Translations under genes and position numbers: made by a program
Shown here: piece by piece, positions 13,126 to 20,259 of the stretch
How positions within the stretch are numbered: position 1 is the first letter of the stretch
How the letters are laid out: each line of letters starts with the position of its first letter
The notes under the pieces: generated by a model
Databases searched by the model: none
What the model was told of the DNA's origin: nothing
What the model saw: the letters and a program-made list of their open reading frames with translations, nothing else
Source of the DNA: JBBTUF01 sp038063855
GTDB lineage: Bacteria > Patescibacteriota > Minisyncoccia > Ryanbacterales > GWA2-47-10b
DNA: 32,896 nucleotides
Assembly: GCA_038063855.1 (NCBI GenBank)
Contig: JBBTUF010000058.1
Coordinates: 1 to 32,896, forward strand
Direction of reading: 5' to 3'

Positions 13126-13978
13126 GTTCACTGGTTATTTTACCTCCTAATGTGCGCAGTTCCGCAAGAGCTTTGGCGCCTTCTTCTTTGTTTGGCGGCT
13201 TGCCATGCCATTCGAATTTTCGTTCCATAAAATCAACTCCTTTGCCGGGAATCGTGTGTGCAATAATCATTTTTGGTTTCTCAAAAATTGCTTTCCCCTC
13301 TTCAACCGCATTTACAATTTCTTCGAAGTTGTGTCCATCGATGTCGATTACATGCCAACCAAACGATTCCCACTTGGCGCGCAGTGGTTCAAGCGGCATA
13401 ACGTCTTCAGTAAACCCATCGATCTGAATATTATTGCGATCAATAAAACCAATTACATTCCATAATCGATCGCGACCTGCAAGCATTGCCGCCTCCCACA
13501 CCTCGCCTGCATCAAGCTCGCCATCACCCATAAAGCAATAAAACATCGTATCGCGCGAATCCATGCGCGAGGCAAGTGCCATACCAACTGCTTGAGAAAG
13601 TCCGCTTCCTAACGGGCCGCTTGACGTCTCAAGCCCAGGCAATTTTTCTCTGTGTGGATGCCCCTGAAGTCGCGAGCCAAATTTTCTCAAAGTTTTAAGT
13701 TCTTCTACTGGGAAATATCCCGAATGCGCCATAGCAGCATAGAGCACGGGGCAAATATGGCCGTTTGAAAGTATTACTCTATCGCGATGATCCCACGCTG
13801 GAACGCTCGGATCGTGGCGCAAAATATGAAAATACATGGCAGTAAAAATATCGGCCATACCCAAAGGCCCCGCCGAATGACCAGTACCCGCAACTAACAA
13901 CATGTCAATGATAGACATGCGAATATCAACCGCTCGCGCTTCCAACAATTTTACTTTTTCGTCATCAAGATATGCCAT
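13118..13978 (-). CDS. Transketolase, N-terminal half
   Basis: 286 aa with the thiamine diphosphate-binding domain: SAGPLGMADIFTAMYF, DRVILSNGH, GPLGSGLSQAVGMALA, and the TPP motif beginning G151-D-G-E with N182-N183 about 30 residues on. It works with the C-terminal half encoded at 9726-10745; in most bacteria with the split form the genes are adjacent, whereas here 2.4 kb of cargo separates them. Its 3' end is partly duplicated at 11008-11064. It starts 3 bp after the large cell-wall protein gene. Confidence 0.94.
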   Translation of the reverse strand: MAYLDDEKVKLLEARAVDIRMSIIDMLLVAGTGHSAGPLGMADIFTAMYFHILRHDPSVPAWDHRDRVILSNGHICPVLYAAMAHSGYFPVEELKTLRKFGSRLQGHPHREKLPGLETSSGPLGSGLSQAVGMALASRMDSRDTMFYCFMGDGELDAGEVWEAAMLAGRDRLWNVIGFIDRNNIQIDGFTEDVMPLEPLRAKWESFGWHVIDIDGHNFEEIVNAVEEGKAIFEKPKMIIAHTIPGKGVDFMERKFEWHGKPPNKEEGAKALAELRTLGGKITSEHE

Positions 13979-13981
13979 AGT

Positions 13982-16297
13982 TTATTGCATGACCTGCGGT
14001 TGATACGTTTCATTAAATGAAATTGGAATTTTTTCGATTTGTGCGATGTTCTTACCTTTCATGCTTAATTTTAAAATAATTGATTCTTTTGTATCTTTTG
14101 AAAATGCTTGATCAAAAATAAAATTTCCAAGACTGTACGCAATCACCCCACCTTTGTATTCCTCAACCTCCTGGGCTACGTGTGGATGAGTACCGATTAC
14201 AATTTTTGCGCCCGCATCGATAGCAGCATGCGCCAGTGCTTGTTGGCGCGCATTTGATTTCGTTTGATACTCGTCACCGAAATGAAATGATACTATTAGT
14301 ATATCAACTTTGCCTTTAGCTTGTCCAACAGCGTTACTCACCTCATCGGGATCAGCAATGGCAATACCGCTTAACGCATCACCAGCGGCAATCCAGTTTG
14401 GACCCGCATCCGAAAAACCAAGAAACCCAATTCGCTGACCATTGCGTTCGATGATTGTGGGTGTTCCTGCCTCTGACTTATTCCAACCAGCGCCCGTATA
14501 CGCAATACCAGCACGACGAAGCCTTCGCATTGCATCTTCAAGAGCTTCACGACCATAATCTCCCATATGATTATTCGCTATTGATACCACGTCGATACCG
14601 CTGTCATACAACGCTTTTGTAACCCCAGGATCCATGCGAAAAGAATATATTGAACCATGATTGGTGCCTTTGTCGGAAATAGGACCCTCAAGATTTGCAA
14701 ATGTAAGCGCTGGCTCCGATATAATACTCTGAATCTTTTTAAACGGGTATAAATAATCGTCACCTCCTTGTCCTTCAACAACTGTTCGTATGCCTCTATC
14801 AAACATACTATCGCCCAAAAACAACATTTGAAATTCTTCTTCAGTACCATAATTGCCATTATGAATTACGAACGGTGACCCCTCGGGCTCGCCTTTCTTT
14901 ATCGTGCTTCCGTATACAAAACTTGAACGTATAAATTTTAATATCTCTCGCACATCATGCTCTTGATCTTGCGACCCTAAAACTACGATGCCAATATCGC
15001 GAGAGGTAAATTCGCTCATTGGCACCCGAAAAAGTGCCACCATCGTTCGACCTGCTGCGGCAATATATCCAACTTTACCACCAATAAACTCGGAGTCATT
15101 CGACTTCCAATTGAAGTTGTACCATGTGTGGGCGGTTTTATTTGTTGTAAGGCGCGATGATCTGCGCGCACTCATATCAAGAATTGGCATTCGCACATCT
15201 CGCAAATATTTCATAAAATATAAAAGCTCTTCTGCAGTTGAAACATTCGTCATCTCAAGTCCTGATGGATCAGTGTAGTGCGTATGCGAAAGCCCTAAGG
15301 CTTGAGCTTTTTGGTTCATTAATTCAACAAAACGCCCCGTCCCAAGTTGGTGCGCGAGTGCGTAGGCAGCATCATTAGACGACGATAGAAGCAAGGGTGC
15401 TAGTAAATTTTTAACCAAAAATGTTTCCTCTTTTTCAAGACCGCCCGAATCACCATAAATATCAAGATCTTTTTCCCCAATATACGCTTCGTGTTCTTGG
15501 TTGATCGCTTCAAGAGAGATCGCCGCAGTCATTAGTTTTGTAATCGATGCGATAGATCGAACTTCGTCGCGATTTTTTTCGATAAACGTATAATGATTAT
15601 CAAGATCGGCCGCCATAAAAGCGCCCGCAGAAAGATGAGGCGGATTTTGATGGCGAAGCGCAACATATCCTCGATCGCCTGCAGTTGGATTGTGATCGCC
15701 TGCAACGATAATTGGAGTATCTTTTTCGATAAATTCATATACTATTTTTGCGTCCTCCGTTGTTAACCGTATACATCCTCCCGAAAAACCTTCAGCAACG
15801 CGTACACCCGACGGATAATAGGGCCAACCGTGAATAAAAAAGTTGCCAAAAAAACTAATACTATATGGCATCCATACATCACCAATAGTAGAATAATGAT
15901 TTACTTCTTTTGAAAGAACTCGATATTCGCCCGTAGGAGTTTCCCAAAAAGAACCTGGCTTCCCTTTTGATTTAATAGGTACATCACGCACAACTTTACC
16001 ATCTTGATAAAGTGAGAGCGTCATCGTATCAAGATCAGCAAAAACGGTTTTGCCGATAACCGTGATTTGTGTTTCAGGACTCACAAGTGGCTTATAAAAA
16101 AATTGCCCATCTTCACTTGCATTTGCTTGATTTACATTAGCTGATACCTGTACGCCATCAGACGCTATATAAGGCGCGAGCGTAAATTCATTTTTTTGCG
16201 CATATCCAACAAGATAAAAAGCAGAATAACCAAGAACCACTCCGAAAAATAGTGGAGTGGTAACTTTCTTTAATATGGTAAAAACCTTACGCAACAT
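13982..16297 (-). CDS. L,D-transpeptidase / D,D-carboxypeptidase / CapA three-domain protein
   Basis: 771 aa from the ATG at 16297; a GTG at 16342 would add 15 residues and deepen the overlap with rpe. Residue numbers below use the longer form. A membrane segment lies at 30-47. Residues 95-213 are a YkuD L,D-transpeptidase domain (H171-G, catalytic C190 in SGGCIRL). Residues 240-480 are a DacA-type D-alanyl-D-alanine carboxypeptidase with S266-x-x-K269, S321-S-N323 and KVG (423-425, usually KTG). Residues 505-786 are a CapA/PGA_cap metallophosphatase-like domain with LGDSMFDRG, NLEGP, ANNHMGDYG and GTHPHV. All three point to extracytoplasmic cell-wall or capsule work. The fusion of all three is unusual. 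It overlaps rpe by 11 bp in a carbon-metabolism operon. Confidence 0.9.
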   Translation of the reverse strand: MLRKVFTILKKVTTPLFFGVVLGYSAFYLVGYAQKNEFTLAPYIASDGVQVSANVNQANASEDGQFFYKPLVSPETQITVIGKTVFADLDTMTLSLYQDGKVVRDVPIKSKGKPGSFWETPTGEYRVLSKEVNHYSTIGDVWMPYSISFFGNFFIHGWPYYPSGVRVAEGFSGGCIRLTTEDAKIVYEFIEKDTPIIVAGDHNPTAGDRGYVALRHQNPPHLSAGAFMAADLDNHYTFIEKNRDEVRSIASITKLMTAAISLEAINQEHEAYIGEKDLDIYGDSGGLEKEETFLVKNLLAPLLLSSSNDAAYALAHQLGTGRFVELMNQKAQALGLSHTHYTDPSGLEMTNVSTAEELLYFMKYLRDVRMPILDMSARRSSRLTTNKTAHTWYNFNWKSNDSEFIGGKVGYIAAAGRTMVALFRVPMSEFTSRDIGIVVLGSQDQEHDVREILKFIRSSFVYGSTIKKGEPEGSPFVIHNGNYGTEEEFQMLFLGDSMFDRGIRTVVEGQGGDDYLYPFKKIQSIISEPALTFANLEGPISDKGTNHGSIYSFRMDPGVTKALYDSGIDVVSIANNHMGDYGREALEDAMRRLRRAGIAYTGAGWNKSEAGTPTIIERNGQRIGFLGFSDAGPNWIAAGDALSGIAIADPDEVSNAVGQAKGKVDILIVSFHFGDEYQTKSNARQQALAHAAIDAGAKIVIGTHPHVAQEVEEYKGGVIAYSLGNFIFDQAFSKDTKESIILKLSMKGKNIAQIEKIPISFNETYQPQVMQ

Positions 16298-16925
16298 CTT
16301 CAGTAAGTCTCTTAAATGCCCCGCTAAATTTAACTCCCTCACCGAAAAGCGCTGACCCTACAACAAGAAAATCAGCACCGGCAAGCGCGCAATCATGCGC
16401 GACACCGATTTTTATACCACCATCAATTTCCAATGGCATTTGAGGAGCGACTCGTTTTAGATTTTTTATTTTTTCAATGGTTCGTAGATCGAATACCTGC
16501 CCAGAAGGCCCCGGCGTTACCGCGAGAAGCTGTAATATATCCGCATGTCCAAAAAAAAGCGCGAGCTCTTCCCATGACGTATCGGGACAAATTGAAATAC
16601 CAGCCTCTATGTGCTTGGAATGACACTGATCGATTATGTTTTGTGGATCACGTGCAACTTCAGCGTGCGTAATAATTCTCGCAACTTCAGGAATCAACCA
16701 ATTGGTAATTTGCTCATCGGGGTTTGAAACCATCAAATGAATTTCGAGCTTTGCAATACTTTGAAAGTTTCGCAACTCTGCTGGATTGTGCCACACAGCA
16801 TGAGGCGTGAATGAGCCATCGGCTACATCAATATGAATAAAACATGCGCTCTGCTCTGCAATGCGTACTCTTTCTTTGAGCACATTAAAATCAAGTACAT
16901 TAATCGCGGGAATAATTTCAGCCAT
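16287..16925 (-). CDS. rpe: Ribulose-phosphate 3-epimerase
   Basis: 212 aa, a TIM barrel that interconverts ribulose 5-phosphate and xylulose 5-phosphate. Motifs: IIPAINVLDF at the start, FIHIDVADGSF (metal ligands H and D), LEIHLMVSNP, EIDGGIK and VVGSALFG (phosphate binding). The start at 16925 is chosen because GAGGAG lies a few bases before it and the ATG overlaps the rpiB stop (ATGGCTGA). The open frame upstream to 16973 is rpiB sequence. Its product feeds the split transketolase encoded downstream. Confidence 0.93.
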   Translation of the reverse strand: MAEIIPAINVLDFNVLKERVRIAEQSACFIHIDVADGSFTPHAVWHNPAELRNFQSIAKLEIHLMVSNPDEQITNWLIPEVARIITHAEVARDPQNIIDQCHSKHIEAGISICPDTSWEELALFFGHADILQLLAVTPGPSGQVFDLRTIEKIKNLKRVAPQMPLEIDGGIKIGVAHDCALAGADFLVVGSALFGEGVKFSGAFKRLTEDVA

Positions 16926-17376
16926 TTGAATTCTCCTCAATTTCTCGAATACGGCGCACATGACGTTCCTCATTTGAAAAATCTGTCTTAAGCCATAACA
17001 GTATCGCCCTCTCTGCCTCTTCTCCGTTTACAAACCGAGCGCCAATCGACAAAATATTTGCATTATTATGCTCGCGTGAAAGTTTGATGATATCGAGCGG
17101 ACCTCCATAAAATTCAGCGGCTCGAATCCCTTTAACTCGATTTGCAACCATTGCCTCGCCTTCTCCCGACCCACCAAAAAGAACGCCAAACGAACCGGCA
17201 TCACGAGCTACCGCATCAGCAACTGCACGCATATAACCAGGGTAATCATCCCCCGGAGTTAATTGATGCGCGCCATTGTCTACCACTTCATGCCCATGTT
17301 CAGTAAGCATCTTTTTTATTTTTTCTTTCAACTCAAACCCCGCATGATCCGCAGCGAGATAGATTCGCTTAGGCAT
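16918..17376 (-). CDS. rpiB: Ribose 5-phosphate isomerase B family protein
   Basis: 152 aa of the RpiB/LacA/LacB family. D10-H11 in LAADHAGFELK, the glycine loop GGSGEGEAMVANR (68-80), and LSREHNNANILSIGARF match the family. The catalytic cysteine of E. coli RpiB (in GILICGTG) is glycine here (G68), as in a subset of family members, so the base may be another residue. It interconverts ribose and ribulose 5-phosphates, next to rpe and transketolase. The start overlaps the preceding membrane protein gene by 8 bp. Confidence 0.88.
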   Translation of the reverse strand: MPKRIYLAADHAGFELKEKIKKMLTEHGHEVVDNGAHQLTPGDDYPGYMRAVADAVARDAGSFGVLFGGSGEGEAMVANRVKGIRAAEFYGGPLDIIKLSREHNNANILSIGARFVNGEEAERAILLWLKTDFSNEERHVRRIREIEENSNG

Positions 17377-17932
17377 AATTGTTAACTTTATTGTGGTCTA
17401 AACACCACCCCAACCCAAACGCCATCCCAGTTTGCCACACTATAAACAGAACAAATAATGGATTTAATGAATTAGTACCAAGAAAAGAAGAAAGACCAAG
17501 AATGCCTCCCAGTATAACCAGAACTATGAACCGATATTGTTTGATAGGGACAAGCAAAAAATGAAAACCAAGCAACATTAAAAATGCTCCTAAACTTCCT
17601 CCGACAAAAAAAGCAAGATATTCAATAAAAGGTTGCGGCGCGTAGTTTGAACTTGCAGGATCAATGATTGTTACTGTGGTATGCACTGCAAAATAATAAC
17701 TGACCATCGAAACAATAATCCATGAGGCAAGTTGTAATAACCAGAATCGTGATTTTTTTATAGAAGGTAAAAAGAAGAACACAAAAAATGATATTGCTAT
17801 ACCAAAGATAATGCCGGCACAAAGATCATATGGCAAAAATCCAGGCGTGTCCCTAGTGTCAAAAGAATTACTTGTATAATATGATACGATGCCCGAGGTA
17901 AAACCGATAAGCCCCAGGGAATATTTATGCAT
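17369..17932 (-). CDS. multi-pass membrane protein in the GAPDH-rpiB interval
   Basis: 187 aa with about five or six hydrophobic segments spread across the length (for example 37-56, 68-85, 108-133, 138-157 and 160-176) and short loops. No recognised family and no catalytic motif. It sits 4 bp after gapA and overlaps rpiB by 8 bp, so it is cotranscribed with carbon-metabolism genes. A transport role would fit but is a guess. Confidence 0.72.
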   Translation of the reverse strand: MHKYSLGLIGFTSGIVSYYTSNSFDTRDTPGFLPYDLCAGIIFGIAISFFVFFFLPSIKKSRFWLLQLASWIIVSMVSYYFAVHTTVTIIDPASSNYAPQPFIEYLAFFVGGSLGAFLMLLGFHFLLVPIKQYRFIVLVILGGILGLSSFLGTNSLNPLFVLFIVWQTGMAFGLGWCLDHNKVNNYA

Positions 17933-17936
17933 ATTT

Positions 17937-18956
17937 TTAAGTTAAAAATTCGCCTGCTTTGCGGACGTGCTCTATCAATGTATGGACATACCCCCATTCG
18001 TTGTCATACCATGAACAGACCTTAACAAGATTACCCCCAATGACGCGCGTGAGACCTGCATCAACAATTGCCCCAAATGGCTGGCCGACAATATCGGACG
18101 ATACAAGCGGGTCTTCAGTTACTTTCAAAACACTTGACCATTGAGATGTTGCGGCAGCTTCCCGCAAGATTTGATTTACTTCTTCAGGTGTTGTAACGCG
18201 ACTCGAAATAAATGTTATATCGGAAATTGAGCCAACGCGCACAGGCACACGAAGTGCGATACCATCAAACTTTTCTTTCAGTATTTCTACTGCACGCGTC
18301 ACCGATACTGCCGCTCCCGTTGTCGATGGAACAATATTTTCTGCGCCAGCTCTACCTCGGCGCCAATCTTTTGCATCGGGCCCATCTTGAATGCGTTGAG
18401 TCGCAGTATATCCATGGACTGTTGTGAGTATTGCTTTATCAATGCCTGGATTTTTCGCAAGAATTGAGACCACAGGAGAGGCAGAATTGGTTGTACACGA
18501 ACCATTCGATGTAATAATGCATGTCTTAAACAACTCCTCATTAACTCCATTGAGCACGGTACGAGCATCATTTGTTTCTTCATCTTTTGCAGGTGCTGTT
18601 ATCACGACGCGCTTTGCGCCCGCAGTTATATGCCCTCGGGAACCCGTGAACGATTCGAATAAGCCCGTTGATTCAACTACAATATCAACCGCATATTTGC
18701 TCCATGGCAATTTTGCCATCTCTTTTTCTTGAACAAACTGTATCTCGTGGTCATCAACAATAAGAATATTACGTGTGACATCAGATTTAATATCGTGATT
18801 CCACTGGCCATACGTGGTATCGTATTTTAATAAATATGCAAGATTCGCGACATCGCCCAAATCATTGATTGCGACGATATCAAAACCCGGTACCCCAAAA
18901 CTCGCTCGAAAAAATAATCTTCCAATACGCCCAAACCCATTGATTGCAATTTTCAT
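17937..18956 (-). CDS. gap: Glyceraldehyde-3-phosphate dehydrogenase
   Basis: 339 aa. The Rossmann motif is INGFGRIGR (residues 5-13). The catalytic cysteine is C154 in TSNGSCTTNSASPVV; the usual motif is SNASCTTNCLAP, so the second cysteine is serine. GRAGAENIVPSTTGAA and WYDNEWGY are the other signatures. It oxidises glyceraldehyde 3-phosphate to 1,3-bisphosphoglycerate with NAD(P). The start overlaps the trxB stop by 4 bp (ATGA). It works with the aldolase and transketolase encoded in the same operon. Confidence 0.95.
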   Translation of the reverse strand: MKIAINGFGRIGRLFFRASFGVPGFDIVAINDLGDVANLAYLLKYDTTYGQWNHDIKSDVTRNILIVDDHEIQFVQEKEMAKLPWSKYAVDIVVESTGLFESFTGSRGHITAGAKRVVITAPAKDEETNDARTVLNGVNEELFKTCIITSNGSCTTNSASPVVSILAKNPGIDKAILTTVHGYTATQRIQDGPDAKDWRRGRAGAENIVPSTTGAAVSVTRAVEILKEKFDGIALRVPVRVGSISDITFISSRVTTPEEVNQILREAAATSQWSSVLKVTEDPLVSSDIVGQPFGAIVDAGLTRVIGGNLVKVCSWYDNEWGYVHTLIEHVRKAGEFLT

Positions 18957-19897
18957 GATTCATTTATTTTTAATTTTTGTAAATACATATATGCCGAGAG
19001 TGCCGCCTTGACACCATCGCCAGCAGAAATATTATTTTGTTTAAAAATTTCATCAGTCACATCCCCTGTAGCCCAAATACCCTCGCGTGTTGTAGCAGAC
19101 GAACGATGATCTAAAATAATTTCACCAAACTTATTTAATTGAACTAAATCTTTCACCATTTCAGAGTTTGGTACTGCACCAATTTCTATAAAAACACCAC
19201 CAACTACAAGTCGTTTAATCGCATCTTTTTTTGCATCTCGATATTCAATCCCCCCAACAAATTTGCTATCTTTATCTCCATAAATTTTTGTTGTCTCGGC
19301 ATAAAAAATAACTTGTACATTTTGAGAGTGAACAACTTTTTCTTGCGTAATAGGATCTCCCTTGAGCTTTTCTCCAAATTCAAGCAAATAAATTTTTGAA
19401 GCATATGGTACAAGATCAAGTACGGCTTCAAGCCCAGCATTGCCACCACCAACAACTGCCACCTCTTTACCTTTAAAAAACGGCGCGTCACATGTGGAAC
19501 AATATGCAACGCCTCGACCATTATATTCATCTTCACCTTGCACCCCCAGTTTGCGTCTACGTGCGCCAGAAGCCACAATAACTGTCCGCCCGCGATACGT
19601 TACTCCCCCGTCAGTAGAAACTAAAAAGATCTTATCATTCGTTTGTGACACTCGATATACTTTCTCACCCGTAACAATTGTAATCGACTCTTGAGCCCGT
19701 ACGTGCGCTTCAAGGTTTTGTGCAAAATCAATACCGGAAATGCTTTTCGTGCCTATCCAATTTTGGATATCCGCTGAAACTTCTGATTGCCCTCCAAATG
19801 ATTCAGTTACTAAAAGCGTATGAAGCTGTTTTCGTGCCGCATACACACCCGCCGCAACTCCGCCAGGGCCACCGCCAACTATTATTAAATCGTACAT
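18953..19897 (-). CDS. trxB: Thioredoxin reductase-like flavoprotein
   Basis: 314 aa. The FAD site is GGGPGG (8-13), the redox-active pair C133-S-T-C136 in AYCSTCDAPFF, the NADPH motif GGGNAGLEA, and the late GIWATGDVTD motif. Low-molecular-weight TrxB architecture. It should pass electrons from NADPH to thioredoxin or a related protein such as the CPHC protein encoded just upstream. A duplicated fragment of its first nine codons lies 62 bp upstream (19933-19959), and the promoter is aligned to that copy rather than to this ATG. It overlaps gap by 4 bp and appears to head the long operon. Confidence 0.93.
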   Translation of the reverse strand: MYDLIIVGGGPGGVAAGVYAARKQLHTLLVTESFGGQSEVSADIQNWIGTKSISGIDFAQNLEAHVRAQESITIVTGEKVYRVSQTNDKIFLVSTDGGVTYRGRTVIVASGARRRKLGVQGEDEYNGRGVAYCSTCDAPFFKGKEVAVVGGGNAGLEAVLDLVPYASKIYLLEFGEKLKGDPITQEKVVHSQNVQVIFYAETTKIYGDKDSKFVGGIEYRDAKKDAIKRLVVGGVFIEIGAVPNSEMVKDLVQLNKFGEIILDHRSSATTREGIWATGDVTDEIFKQNNISAGDGVKAALSAYMYLQKLKINES

Positions 19898-19959
19898 ACA
19901 ATTTCGAAATCGGCGAGCCTCGTTTGAGACGGGCCGCCAACAATAATCAGGTCGTACAT
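19889..19959 (-). other. leaderless upstream ORF made from a duplicated trxB head
   Basis: From the ATG at 19959 the minus strand reads MYDLIIVGG, identical in protein to the trxB start but with different codons (homology at 19933-19959). It then diverges (PSQTRLADFEIVCTI) and stops at a TAA just inside trxB, overlapping the true start. The frame differs from trxB (offset 62 bp). The promoter upstream places transcription start on this ATG, so a ribosome would translate it before reaching trxB. Confidence 0.65.
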
Positions 19960-19965
19960 GAGTAA

Positions 19966-19994
19966 ATAATATCAGCCCGCGGGCTTACGGTCAA
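19966..19994 (-). promoter_or_regulatory. promoter upstream of trxB operon
   Basis: On the minus strand, TTGACC (19989-19994), a 17-bp spacer and TATTAT (19966-19971). The predicted start is 19959, the A of the upstream ORF. It lies in the short gap after the thioredoxin-like gene and probably drives the carbon-metabolism operon. Confidence 0.7.
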
Positions 19995-19997
19995 AAA

Positions 19998-20249
19998 TTA
20001 TTCTGTGGCAATATCTTTTAATTCTTCGTACGTGGTTTCACCGCAAATCCATTTCTTTGTATTTGGATTAATAAAAAATGGGACACCTCCACAATGGTTT
20101 TCATCAAACTTCTCAAGTTTATGAGAATTATCTTCATTATGCCACACTTCATACGATTCAATGCTAACTCCCTCCTGTTTTAGTTTTTCGATAATCGGCT
20201 TCATACTCATACAATGAGGACACTCGTCGCCATAAAATTCATATATCAT
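19998..20249 (-). CDS. thioredoxin/glutaredoxin-like protein with CPHC motif
   Basis: 83 aa, single thioredoxin-fold domain without a signal peptide. Active site CPHC at residues 10-13 (FYGDECPHCMSMKP), cis-proline in GGVPFF, and a C-terminal YEELKDIATE helix as in glutaredoxins. CPHC is typical of oxidising DsbA-like active sites but also occurs in small thioredoxin-like proteins. Two more cysteines (GENHCGG region and WICGE) are present. It lies between the surface-protein cluster and trxB, so it could be a TrxB partner; this is inference. Confidence 0.85.
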   Translation of the reverse strand: MIYEFYGDECPHCMSMKPIIEKLKQEGVSIESYEVWHNEDNSHKLEKFDENHCGGVPFFINPNTKKWICGETTYEELKDIATE

Positions 20250-20259
20250 ACGATTTGTA

